Shown in pieces: positions 33,523-41,983 of a stretch of 64,000 nt of DNA (within the stretch, counting starts at the first letter, position 1; the number at the start of each line of letters is the position of its first letter). The notes under the pieces are model-generated. The model ran no database searches. It saw only the letters and a list, made by a program, of their open reading frames with translations, and was not told the origin of the DNA. The position numbers were made by a program, and so were the translations under genes. This DNA comes from Bradyrhizobium sp. WSM1743 (GTDB taxonomy: Bacteria > Pseudomonadota > Alphaproteobacteria > Rhizobiales > Xanthobacteraceae): positions 34,015-98,014 of the forward strand of contig NZ_AXAZ01000025.1 of NCBI RefSeq assembly GCF_000473065.1, read 5' to 3'.

Positions 33523-34407
33523 ATGGGCGTCGGGGAAGATTTCCAGAAGTTCAAGGACAACTATCAGATCACGACCGAGCTGATCACGTCGATCTCCTAT
33601 CGCTACAAGCGCATCACCCGCCAGCTCAACACCGATTTCTGGAACACCAATTCCGACACTGCGCACAGCCTCTATGTCGGCTCCTACGGCCGCGACACCG
33701 CCGCCAAGGGCCTGAGCGATCTCGACATCGGCTTCATCCTGCCCAATGCGGTCTATCACCAGTACAACGGCTACCAGGGCAACGGACAGTCCGCGCTGCT
33801 CCAGGCCGTCAAGCGATCAATGCAGAAGACCTATCCGACCTCGGAAGTTTCTGGCGACGGCCAAGTCGTTGTGATCTCGTTCAACGACAATCTCACCTTC
33901 GAGGTGCTGCCGGCTTTCGAGAACCAGAACAGCGAAAGCTGGACCTATCCGAATGCCAATAACGGTGGCAGCTGGAAGGTCTGCAATCCCAGGGCCGAGA
34001 TTGCCGCGATCGACACCCGCAGTGCCCTGACTAATAAGAACCTGAAATATCTCGGCCGGATGATGCGTATCTGGGCGCGCCACTGCGCGGTGCCGATCAG
34101 CGGCATGCTGATCGACACCCTGGCCTATCAGTTCATCGAGACCTATCCGCACCGGGACAAGTCGTTCCTCTACCATGACTACATGGCCCGCGACTTCTTC
34201 GACTATCTGTCCAAGCAGGACCAGAATCAGACGGTGTGGCGCGCGCCTGGCAGCGGCTCGCACGTTCACCGCAAGGGGGTGTTCGAACACAAGGCACGAA
34301 GCGCATATCTGCGCGCGACGGAGGCGATCAAGTACAATGACGACAATTACGAATGGTCCCGGCGACAGAAATGGCGAGAGGTGTTCGGCACCCTCTATCC
34401 CGGTTGA
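33523..34407 (+). CDS. CBASS CD-NTase (SMODS nucleotidyltransferase)
   Basis: A 294-residue cGAS/DncV-like nucleotidyltransferase with GAGG eight bases upstream. The active-site core is YVGSYGRDTAAKGLSDLDIG, with G53-S54 followed by D66 and D68, and a third acidic residue in NLTFEVLPAF (E127). The helical C-terminal core (KYLGRMMRIWARHCAVPISG) matches the SMODS fold. Known family role: on phage infection it makes a cyclic oligonucleotide that activates a neighbouring effector. The next gene encodes a SLATT membrane protein, so this is a two-gene CBASS operon. Confidence 0.9.
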   Translation: MGVGEDFQKFKDNYQITTELITSISYRYKRITRQLNTDFWNTNSDTAHSLYVGSYGRDTAAKGLSDLDIGFILPNAVYHQYNGYQGNGQSALLQAVKRSMQKTYPTSEVSGDGQVVVISFNDNLTFEVLPAFENQNSESWTYPNANNGGSWKVCNPRAEIAAIDTRSALTNKNLKYLGRMMRIWARHCAVPISGMLIDTLAYQFIETYPHRDKSFLYHDYMARDFFDYLSKQDQNQTVWRAPGSGSHVHRKGVFEHKARSAYLRATEAIKYNDDNYEWSRRQKWREVFGTLYPG

Positions 34408-35032
34408 GCCGGAGCGCTTCGCCTTCGAAAGTCAGGTGCGGGAGAGTTTTGGACGCTGTGCCTACACCCACAAGACCCATGAGAAGATGGCCGAGGGTTT
34501 TGCCGCCCGTCTCAAACACATCAAGCTCGGCCAGATTGTGCTGTCGGCGCTGACGACGGGTGGCGCTGTTGGTGTCATCTTTGATCGCAATTCCCTCGTC
34601 TACCCCTACGCGACGGCCCTGCTGGCCATCTCGCTCCTCATCCTCAACAGCTACGTCAAGGACATCGATCCGGGCGAGGCGGCACAAAAGCATCGCGAGG
34701 CCGCCTCCGACATCTGGAACATCCGCGAAGCGTATCTGAGCCTGCTGGCCGACACCCGCGACCCCTCGATTGCGCTCACTGAACTGCGCCGACGCCGCGA
34801 CGATTTGCAGGCTCAACTGCACAAGATATATCGCATCGCGCCTCACACTGACGGCCGTGCCTATGGTAAAGCCCAGGACGCCCTGAAGAACAAGGAAGAC
34901 CTGACCTTCACTGACGCCGAGATCGACGCGTTCCTGCCGGCCCCGCTCATGCGGACGATCAACACGCGGATGCGGGGCCAGTCATCACAAGATGGCTCGA
35001 TCGATCAGCGCGACAGCGGTTTTAAGGGGTGA
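34337..35032 (+). CDS. SLATT-domain two-TM CBASS effector
   Basis: From residue 24 or so: FAFESQVRESFGRCAYTHKT, then a cytoplasmic helix, two membrane segments (LGQIVLSALTTGGAVGVIF and YPYATALLAISLLILNSYV) and a C-terminal helical region with SDIWNIREAYLSLLADTRD. This matches the SMODS/SLOG-associated two-TM effector family (probably SLATT_5), thought to form pores on signal binding. The start is uncertain: the ATG at 34337 overlaps the CD-NTase gene by 71 bases, while a GTG at 34436 would give about 198 residues. The 3' end overlaps the convergent Xre gene by 28 bases. Confidence 0.85.
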   Translation: MTTITNGPGDRNGERCSAPSIPVEPERFAFESQVRESFGRCAYTHKTHEKMAEGFAARLKHIKLGQIVLSALTTGGAVGVIFDRNSLVYPYATALLAISLLILNSYVKDIDPGEAAQKHREAASDIWNIREAYLSLLADTRDPSIALTELRRRRDDLQAQLHKIYRIAPHTDGRAYGKAQDALKNKEDLTFTDAEIDAFLPAPLMRTINTRMRGQSSQDGSIDQRDSGFKG

Positions 35033-35328
35033 GCCCGCCTTTTCTTGGCGGGCTTCCCCCGGGCCCGCGCGGCCGGCTTCGTCCACTGCGCGAGCACGGT
35101 GCCTTCCGGCAGCACGAGCTCGGCAAGCTGGACGCCGAGCGCGGAGGCAATCTTGTGCAGCGACAGCAGGGTGGGATTGGCCTTTCCAGCTTCGATCTCG
35201 CTGATCAGCGCCTGGCGCAGGCGCGTTTCATCGGCCAGGTCGTACTGCGTCCATGATTTCAGCAGCCGGCGTTCCCGCACGTTGCGCGCAAGCAATCGCT
35301 GGGTATATGCCGGTTTCCGGGGCTTCAT
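35005..35328 (-). CDS. Xre-family regulator next to the CBASS operon
   Basis: A 107-residue protein from the ATG at 35328 (MKPRKPAYTQRLLARNVRER) with an HTH_3 domain (WTQYDLADETRLRQALISEI, then EAGKANPTLLSLHKIASALG) and a Lys/Arg/Pro-rich tail. It is a relative of the Xre protein at 21556. It converges on the SLATT gene with 28 bases of overlap, so antisense interference is possible. A nested dyad just upstream (35364-35398) suggests autoregulation. Confidence 0.85.
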   Translation of the reverse strand: MKPRKPAYTQRLLARNVRERRLLKSWTQYDLADETRLRQALISEIEAGKANPTLLSLHKIASALGVQLAELVLPEGTVLAQWTKPAARARGKPAKKRRAHPLKPLSR

Positions 35329-35363
35329 CCGGCAGGATGATGCATTTCGCGAGCCCCGGCAAA

Positions 35364-35398
35364 ACACGCTTTACCGTATGAAATACGCTTTGGCGTGT
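35364..35398 (-). promoter_or_regulatory. Nested-dyad operator upstream of the CBASS Xre gene
   Basis: Two perfect inverted repeats share one centre at 35381: CGTAT-GAA-ATACG (35375-35387) inside ACACGC (35364-35369) and GCGTGT (35393-35398). It lies 36-70 bases upstream of the Xre start. The concentric symmetry suggests a site for one or two Xre dimers. Confidence 0.65.
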
Positions 35399-35629
35399 CC
35401 TATGCACCGGTTTTTGTCGAGCGCGATCCGGTGTCCTGCGGTCTCCCCGGGGCCGCCGGAGCCGCTCCGGGCTTTGCCTTACCGGGTCTCGATCGTCCGC
35501 CATCGGGGCACCACCGGACTCTCCGGAGGTTTCCCCGCTGTCACCGTCCAATGTCCCTCAGGCGCTCTAGGGATACGTAAGCCGCGGTTCAGATGAATCG
35601 CGGCGCAACCTTTCCTAGGGAACGGATCA

Positions 35630-35848
35630 ATGTCGAGACAAAAGAATGCAAAGGTTACGTATCTGGTGATGACGGTCCGGAGCGACGACCGCGGTGAGGA
35701 CGCTTGGCACATCATCGACGGTAGGCGCGTGCTCTCGACGGGTCTTGCACCCGACGAGCATGTCGCGGCACGAGCACTACATCTCGCTACCGCTTTCCTC
35801 CATTCAGCGCTTTCTGGATCTAGCCGGCTCGCAGGTGCGATCGTATGA
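35630..35848 (+). CDS. Possible small ORF, probably truncated
   Basis: The first 45 residues (MSRQKNAKVTYLVMTVRSDD, AWHIIDGRRVLSTGLAPDEH) look coding. The sequence then meets the FAD-oxidase fragment at about 35770, so this is likely a gene whose end was lost at that junction. No domain is recognised. Confidence 0.3.
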   Translation: MSRQKNAKVTYLVMTVRSDDRGEDAWHIIDGRRVLSTGLAPDEHVAARALHLATAFLHSALSGSSRLAGAIV

Positions 35849-36175
35849 CGCCGACCTTGAGCTGTCCATCTACGGCCATGTCGGCGACGGCAATCTCCAC
35901 TACAACGTGCTCGTTCCTGCCGGCGTCGACCGGCTGGAGTTCACCAAGCGGGTCGAAGACGGCCTGTCGCTGCAACTCCACGACGGGGCCGCGGCGCTTG
36001 GCGGCACGTTCAGCGCAGAGCACGGCGTCGGTCGATTCAAGAAGCACCTTCTGGAGCGGTACGGCGACCTCGGACGCATCGCCGCCGGATCAAGGCCGCC
36101 TTTGATCCGGCGGACATCATGAACGCCGGCGCGATCGTTCGCCCAACTGGGAGAGAAGTCTGCCTGTTGAACTAT
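35775..36175 (+). pseudogene. FAD-binding oxidoreductase (GlcD/Dld type), C-terminal fragment
   Basis: SIYGHVGDGNLHYNVLVPAG and GGTFSAEHGVGRFKKHLLER are signature motifs of the C-terminal FAD-oxidase domain of GlcD/D-lactate dehydrogenases. After LGRIA the frame shifts and continues as IKAAFDPADIMNAGAIV. The first 350 or so residues are absent. It is a remnant just outside the CBASS genes. Confidence 0.75.
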
Positions 36176-36250
36176 CGGCCGGTGGGTCTTCGGCCGAGAT
36201 ACCTCGATCAGCCAAATCGTCTTGTCCATCCAAATCGTCCCATAAAGAAA

Positions 36251-36273
36251 GAGCCACTCCGAAGGAGTGGCTC
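36251..36273. repeat. Perfect 10-bp hairpin at the IS1182 remnant edge
   Basis: GAGCCACTCC, loop GAA, GGAGTGGCTC. It lies 53 bases before the IS1182-type transposase start and is probably part of the IS terminus or a transcription insulator. Confidence 0.6.
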
Positions 36274-36287
36274 AGACTGCTGACAAA

Positions 36288-36312
36288 GTCCTCGCCAATG
36301 GCGGGGACTTTT
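36288..36312 (+). terminator. Rho-independent-type hairpin before the IS1182 remnant
   Basis: GTCCTCGCC and GGCGGGGAC pair (one G-T wobble) around the loop AAT, followed by TTTT. It lies just upstream of the transposase start, a common way for IS elements to block read-through. Confidence 0.55.
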
Positions 36313-36325
36313 GATTCAGTGCTGC

Positions 36326-36631
36326 ATGCTTCGCAAACCCTCGCCGCAACAGACCGCGCTGGAGATGGTAAGTCTCGACGGTCTGGTTCCGAAGGATCAC
36401 CTGCTTCGCAAGATCGATGCAGTGATCGATTTCTCCTTTATCCATGATCGGGTTGCCGGGCTTTATTGCCCGGACAACGGACGCCCGCCGCTCGATCCGA
36501 CCTTGATGTTCAAGGCGCTGTTCATCGGCTACCTGTTCGGGGTGCGCTCGGAGCGGCAGCTGGTGCGCGAGATCGAGGTCAACGTCGCCTATCGCTGGTT
36601 TTTGGGTCTGAAGCTCACCGTGACTGACTGA
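36326..36631 (+). pseudogene. IS1182-family transposase, N-terminal remnant
   Basis: About 100 residues (MLRKPSPQQTALEMVSLDGL, KDHLLRKIDAVIDFSFIHDR, VRSERQLVREIEVNVAYRWF) are the standard N-terminus of IS1182 transposases, which are normally about 450 residues. The frame ends soon after FLGLKLT; the catalytic domain is absent and unrelated sequence follows. Confidence 0.85.
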
Positions 36632-36654
36632 TGCCCAAATCGCTTACCTGTTCG

Positions 36655-36800
36655 TGCAGCGCGAGAGAGCGACGCGGTCGTCGTGGTGCTCGCCGCAACC
36701 GGCGCGAGATTCAGCCAGGTAGTCCGGATGCGGGTCGGCGACGTGCGACGCGCGCAGAGCAGGCTCATGGTCCCGGTCAGTCGCAAAACGGCATCCGAAC
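36655..36800 (+). pseudogene. Tyrosine-integrase fragment
   Basis: VVLAATGARFSQVVRMRVGD and VRRAQSRLMVPVSRK match box I of phage integrases (the catalytic Arg in ATGAR). The frame is embedded in unrelated sequence on both sides. It is only a shard, left by another recombination event near the right part of the island. Confidence 0.6.
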
Positions 36801-37001
36801 AACTGCGAGATCGATCAAGCTTCGGCCCTGGGCTTATCGACGTCGAGACCTCAAAACCGCAGCCTGACCAGAGCGCTTGCGCCGTTCTGATCCTGACCGA
36901 GCACGTGCAGATTTCCGATGAAGTGGTGCAAGTAAGCGCCGTGACCATCGCCGTCTTCTCGCGTGCAGGCGCGATCGAGAGCGAAAAGCAAACAGCGGTG
37001 T

Positions 37002-37385
37002 CTAGAGCGAGGTTCTGCGAGCAATGAGGAAGGATACTAGATTGTGTGTCGCGCTACCGTCCGCATGCCTTTGATGCATTATTCGCTTCTCACTATAAGC
37101 ACGCTCAATTTGCCAGCCTGAATGAGCATAAGCACGACGAAGATCTTCAGGATGCGGATAGAAACGCTCTCCGGGCAAGAATTCGCTGGAGAAATCACCT
37201 TCGCAAGTAATGGCCGCTACGACGTGCAACGTTCCTAGTGCCGCCTGGATACGTGCGTTTTCAAGAAGCGAAGCGGCTCGGGAAGGCGTAAAAAAGTGCA
37301 GTATCAGCGTGCACAGAATGAGCCCGTAACCTTGGAATTCAGGATCGCATTGGCATAGATCGTGTACAAGTCCTCTTATGGGCAA
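37002..37385 (-). pseudogene. SAM-dependent methyltransferase, C-terminal fragment
   Basis: GYGLILCTLILHFF, LGTLHVVAAITCEGDFSSEF and LPGERFYPHPEDLRRAYAHS are typical of the second half of small class I methyltransferases. The N-terminal SAM-binding GxGxG part is missing: upstream of about 37340 the sequence is unrelated. It may still be an open frame of 127 residues but cannot be functional alone. Confidence 0.65.
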
Positions 37386-37582
37386 TTTGTGAACCTGTGC
37401 ACTCTGATGGTACCGGAAGTGCAGAGCTTGTCCTTCTTGCGACTGACTCTACGCAGTTGCGGAGGAAACCACGCGCTCCAGACCAGAAGTACGGCTCCGA
37501 TCATAATCCCGCGGTAATGCGTGTCCGTTGAAGTCGGACAGCCCGCACCGTCGAACCAGTCCCATTCACGTGAACACGACAA
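37376..37582 (-). CDS. Possible small one-TM protein (68 aa)
   Basis: The frame includes one hydrophobic stretch (GIMIGAVLLVWSAWF) followed by a basic segment. No ribosome binding site or family is recognised. Listed because nothing else covers this stretch. Confidence 0.25.
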   Translation of the reverse strand: MSCSREWDWFDGAGCPTSTDTHYRGIMIGAVLLVWSAWFPPQLRRVSRKKDKLCTSGTIRVHRFTNCP

Positions 37583-37629
37583 GGCCGAAAGCGACTTGCG
37601 CTCCGCGCCTTATCGCGTTGCGACACCAA

Positions 37630-38515
37630 TCAGACCTTTGATGCGGGTTTCAGCAGGTCTGAAAGACCCACCCGATGCAGCATCTCTGCCCGAAGACGAT
37701 CGAGCACGGCGAATCCGACATCGCCCCGTCCTGCGTTGGATCGTAGTGGACCCGGAAGGGGCGCTTGCCGGATGGCGCGTTGACCACCCCGACGATCTTG
37801 CCGGCAACGGGCTCCGGATCGGCGTCATCGGGCACGATCTCTGCGAAGGCCTTCTTCACCTGCTCGCCGAACCCGGCGTAGGGGCCCGCTTCATACTCGG
37901 CCGCGCGTGCCCTGTCGTCGGGACGGCCCGAATGGGCGAAATGGTTGGTGCCCCGGGTGGAGGCACCTGGCCGATGATGAGGTTTCGATGCCCAGCGCGC
38001 CAGCTCGCGGGAGTACTGCACAGCAAGTGAATCCATTGCCGCCTTGGCCGCGAAATAGGGCGAGAGATAAGGTGGCGTGCCACCGGCCGAGCTCGAACTC
38101 GGTATCCAGACTAGCAGTCCTTCGCGCTCCGCGCGCATATGCGGCAACACCGCGATTGACGCGGTGGGTGCCGAGCACGTTGACGTCATATTGCTGGGTG
38201 AACTGCTCGGGCGTGAATGCCTCGGCCGGGCCGAACATCATGTGTCCGGCATTGTGGATGACGTCGATCCGACCGCTCTCGGCGATGATCTTATCGACGG
38301 CGGCATCGACTGACGATTCCGACTGCACATCGAGCTCGATCGATCGCAGGTCGCTCCCGGCGATCGCCGACAGCCCGGCGGCATTTTCGGCCGTTGCGAC
38401 CCGCAACGTCGCGCATCGAGGCGTAGACGGTGTGTCCGGCGCGGCCCAACGCTTCAGCGGTCATCCGGCCGAAGCCACTGGAGGAGCCGGTGACGAGGAC
38501 GATCTTCTTGCTCAT
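37630..38515 (-). pseudogene. Short-chain dehydrogenase with several frameshifts
   Basis: From the ATG at 38515, MSKKIVLVTGSSSGFGRMTA is a classical SDR start (TGSSSGFG cofactor motif). The protein then continues in other frames: DLRSIELDVQSESSVDAAVD and DVIHNAGHMMFGPAEAF, then GTPPYLSPYFAAKAAMDSLA (YFAAK catalytic pair) and RPFRVHYDPTQDG, then VLDRLRAEMLHRVGLSDLLK to a stop at 37630. At least four one-base changes are needed to restore the frame. It is in tandem with an intact SDR gene. Confidence 0.8.
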
Positions 38516-38571
38516 GACGAGGTCCCTTTCTGTGTCCACATCAGGGCGGACGCAATGAGTTGGTGGGCTGA

Positions 38572-39315
38572 TTAGATGATGCCGCCATTGGCGCGGATGA
38601 CCTGGCCGTTGATCCAACTGCCGTCCGACCCGGCAAGGAAGGCGACGGCATTGGCCACGTCATCCGGTCGACCGAGGCGCTCCAACGGGGCGAGCTTGGT
38701 GAGGCTATCGATCACGCCCTGCGGCTTGCCGTCCAGGAACAAAGCGGTGGCGGTCGGTCCCGGCGCAATGGCGTTGACCGTGATGTTGCGGCCGCGCAGT
38801 TCCTTCGCGAGCACATGGGTCATGGCCTCAACGCCGGCCTTGGTGGCGGCGTAGACGCCGTAGGTCGGCTGGTAGAGTCCGACGACGCTGGACGAGAGAT
38901 TGATGATGCGACCGCCTTCTCGCAGTCGCGTGGCGGCCAGCTTCATGGTGTTGCGCGGTCCCTTGAGGTTGACTGCGATGTGGGTGTCGAACAACGCGTC
39001 GTCGCCATCGGCGATTGTCGCGAGCTTCATGACGCCAGCATTGTTCACCAGTACGTCGATTCCGCCGAAGGCAGCCTCGGCGGCGTCCCACATGCGGGCA
39101 ACGGCCGCCGGGTCCGAAACATCCGCCTGCGCGGTCAGGGCTTGGCCGCCCGATTTCTCGATGTCTGCAGCCAGCTTCTCGGCCTCTACCACATTGCCCG
39201 CGTAGTTGATGACAACGGTGAACCCGTCCTTTGCGAGGCGCGTGGCGATGGCCGCGCCGATGCCACGCGATGCGCCCGTTACGAGCGCGACCTTCGGGTT
39301 ATTCTGATTGCTCAT
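38572..39315 (-). CDS. Short-chain dehydrogenase/reductase (intact)
   Basis: A 247-residue classical SDR with TGASRGIG (residues 14-21) for NAD(P) binding, VNNAGV, NLSSSVVG and the catalytic YAATK. It resembles FabG/3-oxoacyl reductase-type enzymes; the substrate is unknown. It is divergent from a LysR gene that probably controls it. The frameshifted SDR lies directly downstream. Confidence 0.9.
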   Translation of the reverse strand: MSNQNNPKVALVTGASRGIGAAIATRLAKDGFTVVINYAGNVVEAEKLAADIEKSGGQALTAQADVSDPAAVARMWDAAEAAFGGIDVLVNNAGVMKLATIADGDDALFDTHIAVNLKGPRNTMKLAATRLREGGRIINLSSSVVGLYQPTYGVYAATKAGVEAMTHVLAKELRGRNITVNAIAPGPTATALFLDGKPQGVIDSLTKLAPLERLGRPDDVANAVAFLAGSDGSWINGQVIRANGGII

Positions 39316-39432
39316 TGCCTATCTCCTTCTCTGCCCATCAGGGCGACGACAGGCATATGCAATCCTGGCCATGCAAAGATAATCAGGCTAAATTCGCCAT
39401 TACTGTTCAGATTATCATAACAATGGATCGCG
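39316..39432. promoter_or_regulatory. Divergent SDR/lysR intergenic region
   Basis: These 117 bases separate divergently transcribed SDR and LysR genes, the usual target of the LysR protein. The AT-rich right part (about 39400-39425, TTCAGATTATCATAAC) could hold the promoter and a LysR site; no perfect T-N11-A dyad stands out. Confidence 0.4.
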
Positions 39433-40350
39433 ATGGATCGGCTCGACGCAATGCGCTTATTCACTCGGATCGTGGAGCGGCGCAGCTTCACCGAAGGGGC
39501 GAATGACCTGAACATTCCGCGCTCCACGGCCACGACCGTGATCAGGGCCATGGAGGATCGATTGGGCGTCCGGCTTCTCCAGCGCACAACCCGGACGGTT
39601 CGGCCGACGCTCGACGGTGAGGCCTGGTATCGCCGCTGCCTGGCGATCCTCGAAGATCTGGAGGATGCCGAAGGCGCATTCGCCGGTGCGGAGCCCAAGG
39701 GCATGCTCCGCGTCGAGGTGCAGGGCACGCTGGCGCGCCATTTCCTGATGCCGGGCCTGCCGGATTTCTTCGCCCGTTTTCCCGGGATCCAGCTGTCGAT
39801 GAGCGAGCGCGATCGCTGGGTCGATCTGGTGCAGGAAGGGGTCGATTGCGCACTGCGCTATGGCTCACTGCCCGACAGCGATCTGGCCGTGCGGCAGGTG
39901 GCGTTGCTGGATCGTGTGACCTGCGCCAGCCCTGCCTATATCGCTCGCTTTGGCGCACCCGAACGGCTGGAGGATCTGGCCCATCATCGCTTGGTCGGAA
40001 TCCGGCGCTTGAGCACAGGAGCGCTGACGCCGGTCGTGTTTCAGACGAGAGACGGCCCGCAGACCGTCGAGATGGCCGCGCCCTTCTCGGTCACCGGACC
40101 GGAAAGCTATCTGCTCGGGGTGCAGCTTGGACTGGGACTGGCTCAGCTTCCTCGTTTCCACGTCGAGAACGATCTCGCCAGTGGTGGATTGGTGGAGCTG
40201 TTGAAGGATACACCGCCACGGCCGGAGCCCGTGTCACTGCTTTATCCACGCAGCCGCCAGTTGTCGCCGCGTGTGCGCGTCTTCCTCGATTGGGCGGCGC
40301 GGCGGTTCAGCGACAGGGATCGGGCTATTCCCAGCCTAGCGGCTGACTAG
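39433..40350 (+). CDS. LysR-family transcriptional regulator
   Basis: A 305-residue regulator with an N-terminal winged helix (MDRLDAMRLFTRIVERRSFT, then EGANDLNIPRSTATTVIRAM) and a LysR substrate domain (about 90-300). It belongs to the CrgA-like subgroup (MDRLDAM start). It is divergent from the intact SDR gene and is likely its regulator. Confidence 0.9.
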   Translation: MDRLDAMRLFTRIVERRSFTEGANDLNIPRSTATTVIRAMEDRLGVRLLQRTTRTVRPTLDGEAWYRRCLAILEDLEDAEGAFAGAEPKGMLRVEVQGTLARHFLMPGLPDFFARFPGIQLSMSERDRWVDLVQEGVDCALRYGSLPDSDLAVRQVALLDRVTCASPAYIARFGAPERLEDLAHHRLVGIRRLSTGALTPVVFQTRDGPQTVEMAAPFSVTGPESYLLGVQLGLGLAQLPRFHVENDLASGGLVELLKDTPPRPEPVSLLYPRSRQLSPRVRVFLDWAARRFSDRDRAIPSLAAD

Positions 40351-40385
40351 AGCGGGATGGATCTAGTCTGAATTGAGTTGGGATT

Positions 40386-40620
40386 CCCAAAGCCTTTCTC
40401 TTCCTGACTAAATACTCGCCGGACCTGAACCCGATCGAACAGATCTTTGCCGCGTCGAGGGCGATTCGTTCCGTGAAGCAGCGCCGGATGACATTCGCGT
40501 TCGCTGGGAACGAAGGCGCAGCGCGTCCATTGCTCGGAATCGTTTGCGAGGTCGGCCAAATGTGCACGGTTCAGAGGCACCGACAGCGAGCACGCGGTCG
40601 TCGAAATATCGGCGGTAACG
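40386..40620 (+). pseudogene. IS630-type transposase, C-terminal fragment
   Basis: LFLTKYSPDLNPIEQIFAAS is the last DDE motif (PDLNPIEQ, Glu) of IS630/Tc1-type transposases. It is followed by degenerate sequence without the usual C-terminal tail. Nothing of the first 250 residues is visible. Confidence 0.65.
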
Positions 40621-41194
40621 TTTCTGATTGCAGTTGCCCTCGGTCTCGTGTTGGTGTGCGCCACGTCCCGCAGAGCGGCAACTGGATGATGGCGCGACCG
40701 GGCGTCGGCGTCTTCGATCACCATCGCCTGCTCGTCGATAAGAATGACGTCCTTGCTATGGTGCTCGTCGACATAGCGAGCGATACCGTCCCGAACCCAG
40801 CTGCCGCCGGTCTTGATATCCAAATATCCAACTGTTTGCCCGCCTCGATCAGCGCGTTGCGGTCGTTAGGGGCGCCCGTGTCAATGAGAAGCTGGCGGCC
40901 GGAAATCCTGCGCGAGCTGGAGTCGATCGGCCAAAGATGATTTCCCGACCGCCACGGGACCTGAAATCGCGATGATGTAACGCACCAACCCCTCCGCGCC
41001 AGTATTACACCAGGCGAATCTGACGCAATTTCCGACAGATAGCGCTCATACGCCAAGCATCGCGCCTTGCAACCTAGTGCTTTCCCAGGGCACGAGAGCG
41101 TGGCCAAATTTAGAAACGATGAGTTTACATTGTTTCTATTTAAGCTTAGCAAGAACTTGAGCATGTTGTGTGCGGAGACCAACAGGAGGCTCAA
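40621..41194. other. Remnant sequence, no gene recognised
   Basis: On the minus strand two overlapping frames carry protein-like pieces (NDRNALIEAGKQLDI, then KTGGSWVRDGIARYVDEHHS and KDVILIDEQAMVIEDADARS), which suggests an unidentified frameshifted gene between about 40620 and 40900. The right end should hold the promoter of the caspase-like gene. Confidence 0.4.
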
Positions 41195-41983
41195 ATGAAA
41201 CGGGTGCACTCCTTGACACATATCGCCGCAGTAGGCTCCCTTACAATTCTGTTGTCGGTCGGATTCTCTAATGCGATGCGATATGAGGCTGTGAAGAAGC
41301 TCGTGCCTCAGACCCACAGCCTGATCGAAGGCGCCAAAGCAGATGAGCGCGAGAGCAATCAGCTGGCCCTTATCGTCGACGATTCGAACTATCCGGACGC
41401 GGAGGCTCCGCTAGACCAAACAGCGCATGACGCGACGGGTTTGGCAGCCGCCCTCAACGGGAAGGGCTTCTCGGTCGACTTGCTCGCAAACGGCACGCGC
41501 GCGCAGACGCTCGCCGCCACCGAACGGCTGAAAGCGAAGGTGCGCCCTGGTTCAACCGTCCTGGTCTACTTCCGTGGATATGCCATCCAATCCCGGGGTA
41601 AGAATTACATGATTCCTGTCGATGCGAAGATCTGGGACGAGGCTGATGTTCGCCACGAAGGGTTGAGCATCGATGAACTTCTGTCCACACTGAAAGCTCT
41701 CGGCGCTCACACTCGGCTCGTCGCGATCGATGCTTCACGTCGCAATCCGTACGAACGACGGTTCAGGAGCTACTCGCACGGACTAGCGCCGATCCAACCG
41801 AGCGAAGCCGAAGCGATTCTGACCTCCGCTGCGCCCAACGTCGTAGTGGACGACTTCGACGAATTAAAGTCGCGTTTCATGGCCACCCTCGTGCAGCAAA
41901 TTAGCTCCTCAACCCGCCCTATTGCCGAAATCTTCGAAAAAACGAGCATGGCGTGGGCTGCGGCTCTCAGAACGGCCAAGTAG
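41195..41983 (+). CDS. Secreted caspase-fold (C14-like) protein without the catalytic dyad
   Basis: I use the ATG at 41195, which has AGGAGG seven bases upstream; 262 residues. A signal peptide (MKRVHSLTHIAAVGSLTILL...) is followed by a caspase p20-like domain: NQLALIVDDSNYPDAEAPLD, TVLVYFRGYAIQSRGKNYMI, TRLVAIDASRRNPYERRF. Active relatives read GHG and DACR here; this one has Y129 for His and S181 for Cys, so it should be inactive as a protease. A binding or decoy role is possible. No partner gene is adjacent. Confidence 0.82.
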   Translation: MKRVHSLTHIAAVGSLTILLSVGFSNAMRYEAVKKLVPQTHSLIEGAKADERESNQLALIVDDSNYPDAEAPLDQTAHDATGLAAALNGKGFSVDLLANGTRAQTLAATERLKAKVRPGSTVLVYFRGYAIQSRGKNYMIPVDAKIWDEADVRHEGLSIDELLSTLKALGAHTRLVAIDASRRNPYERRFRSYSHGLAPIQPSEAEAILTSAAPNVVVDDFDELKSRFMATLVQQISSSTRPIAEIFEKTSMAWAAALRTAK

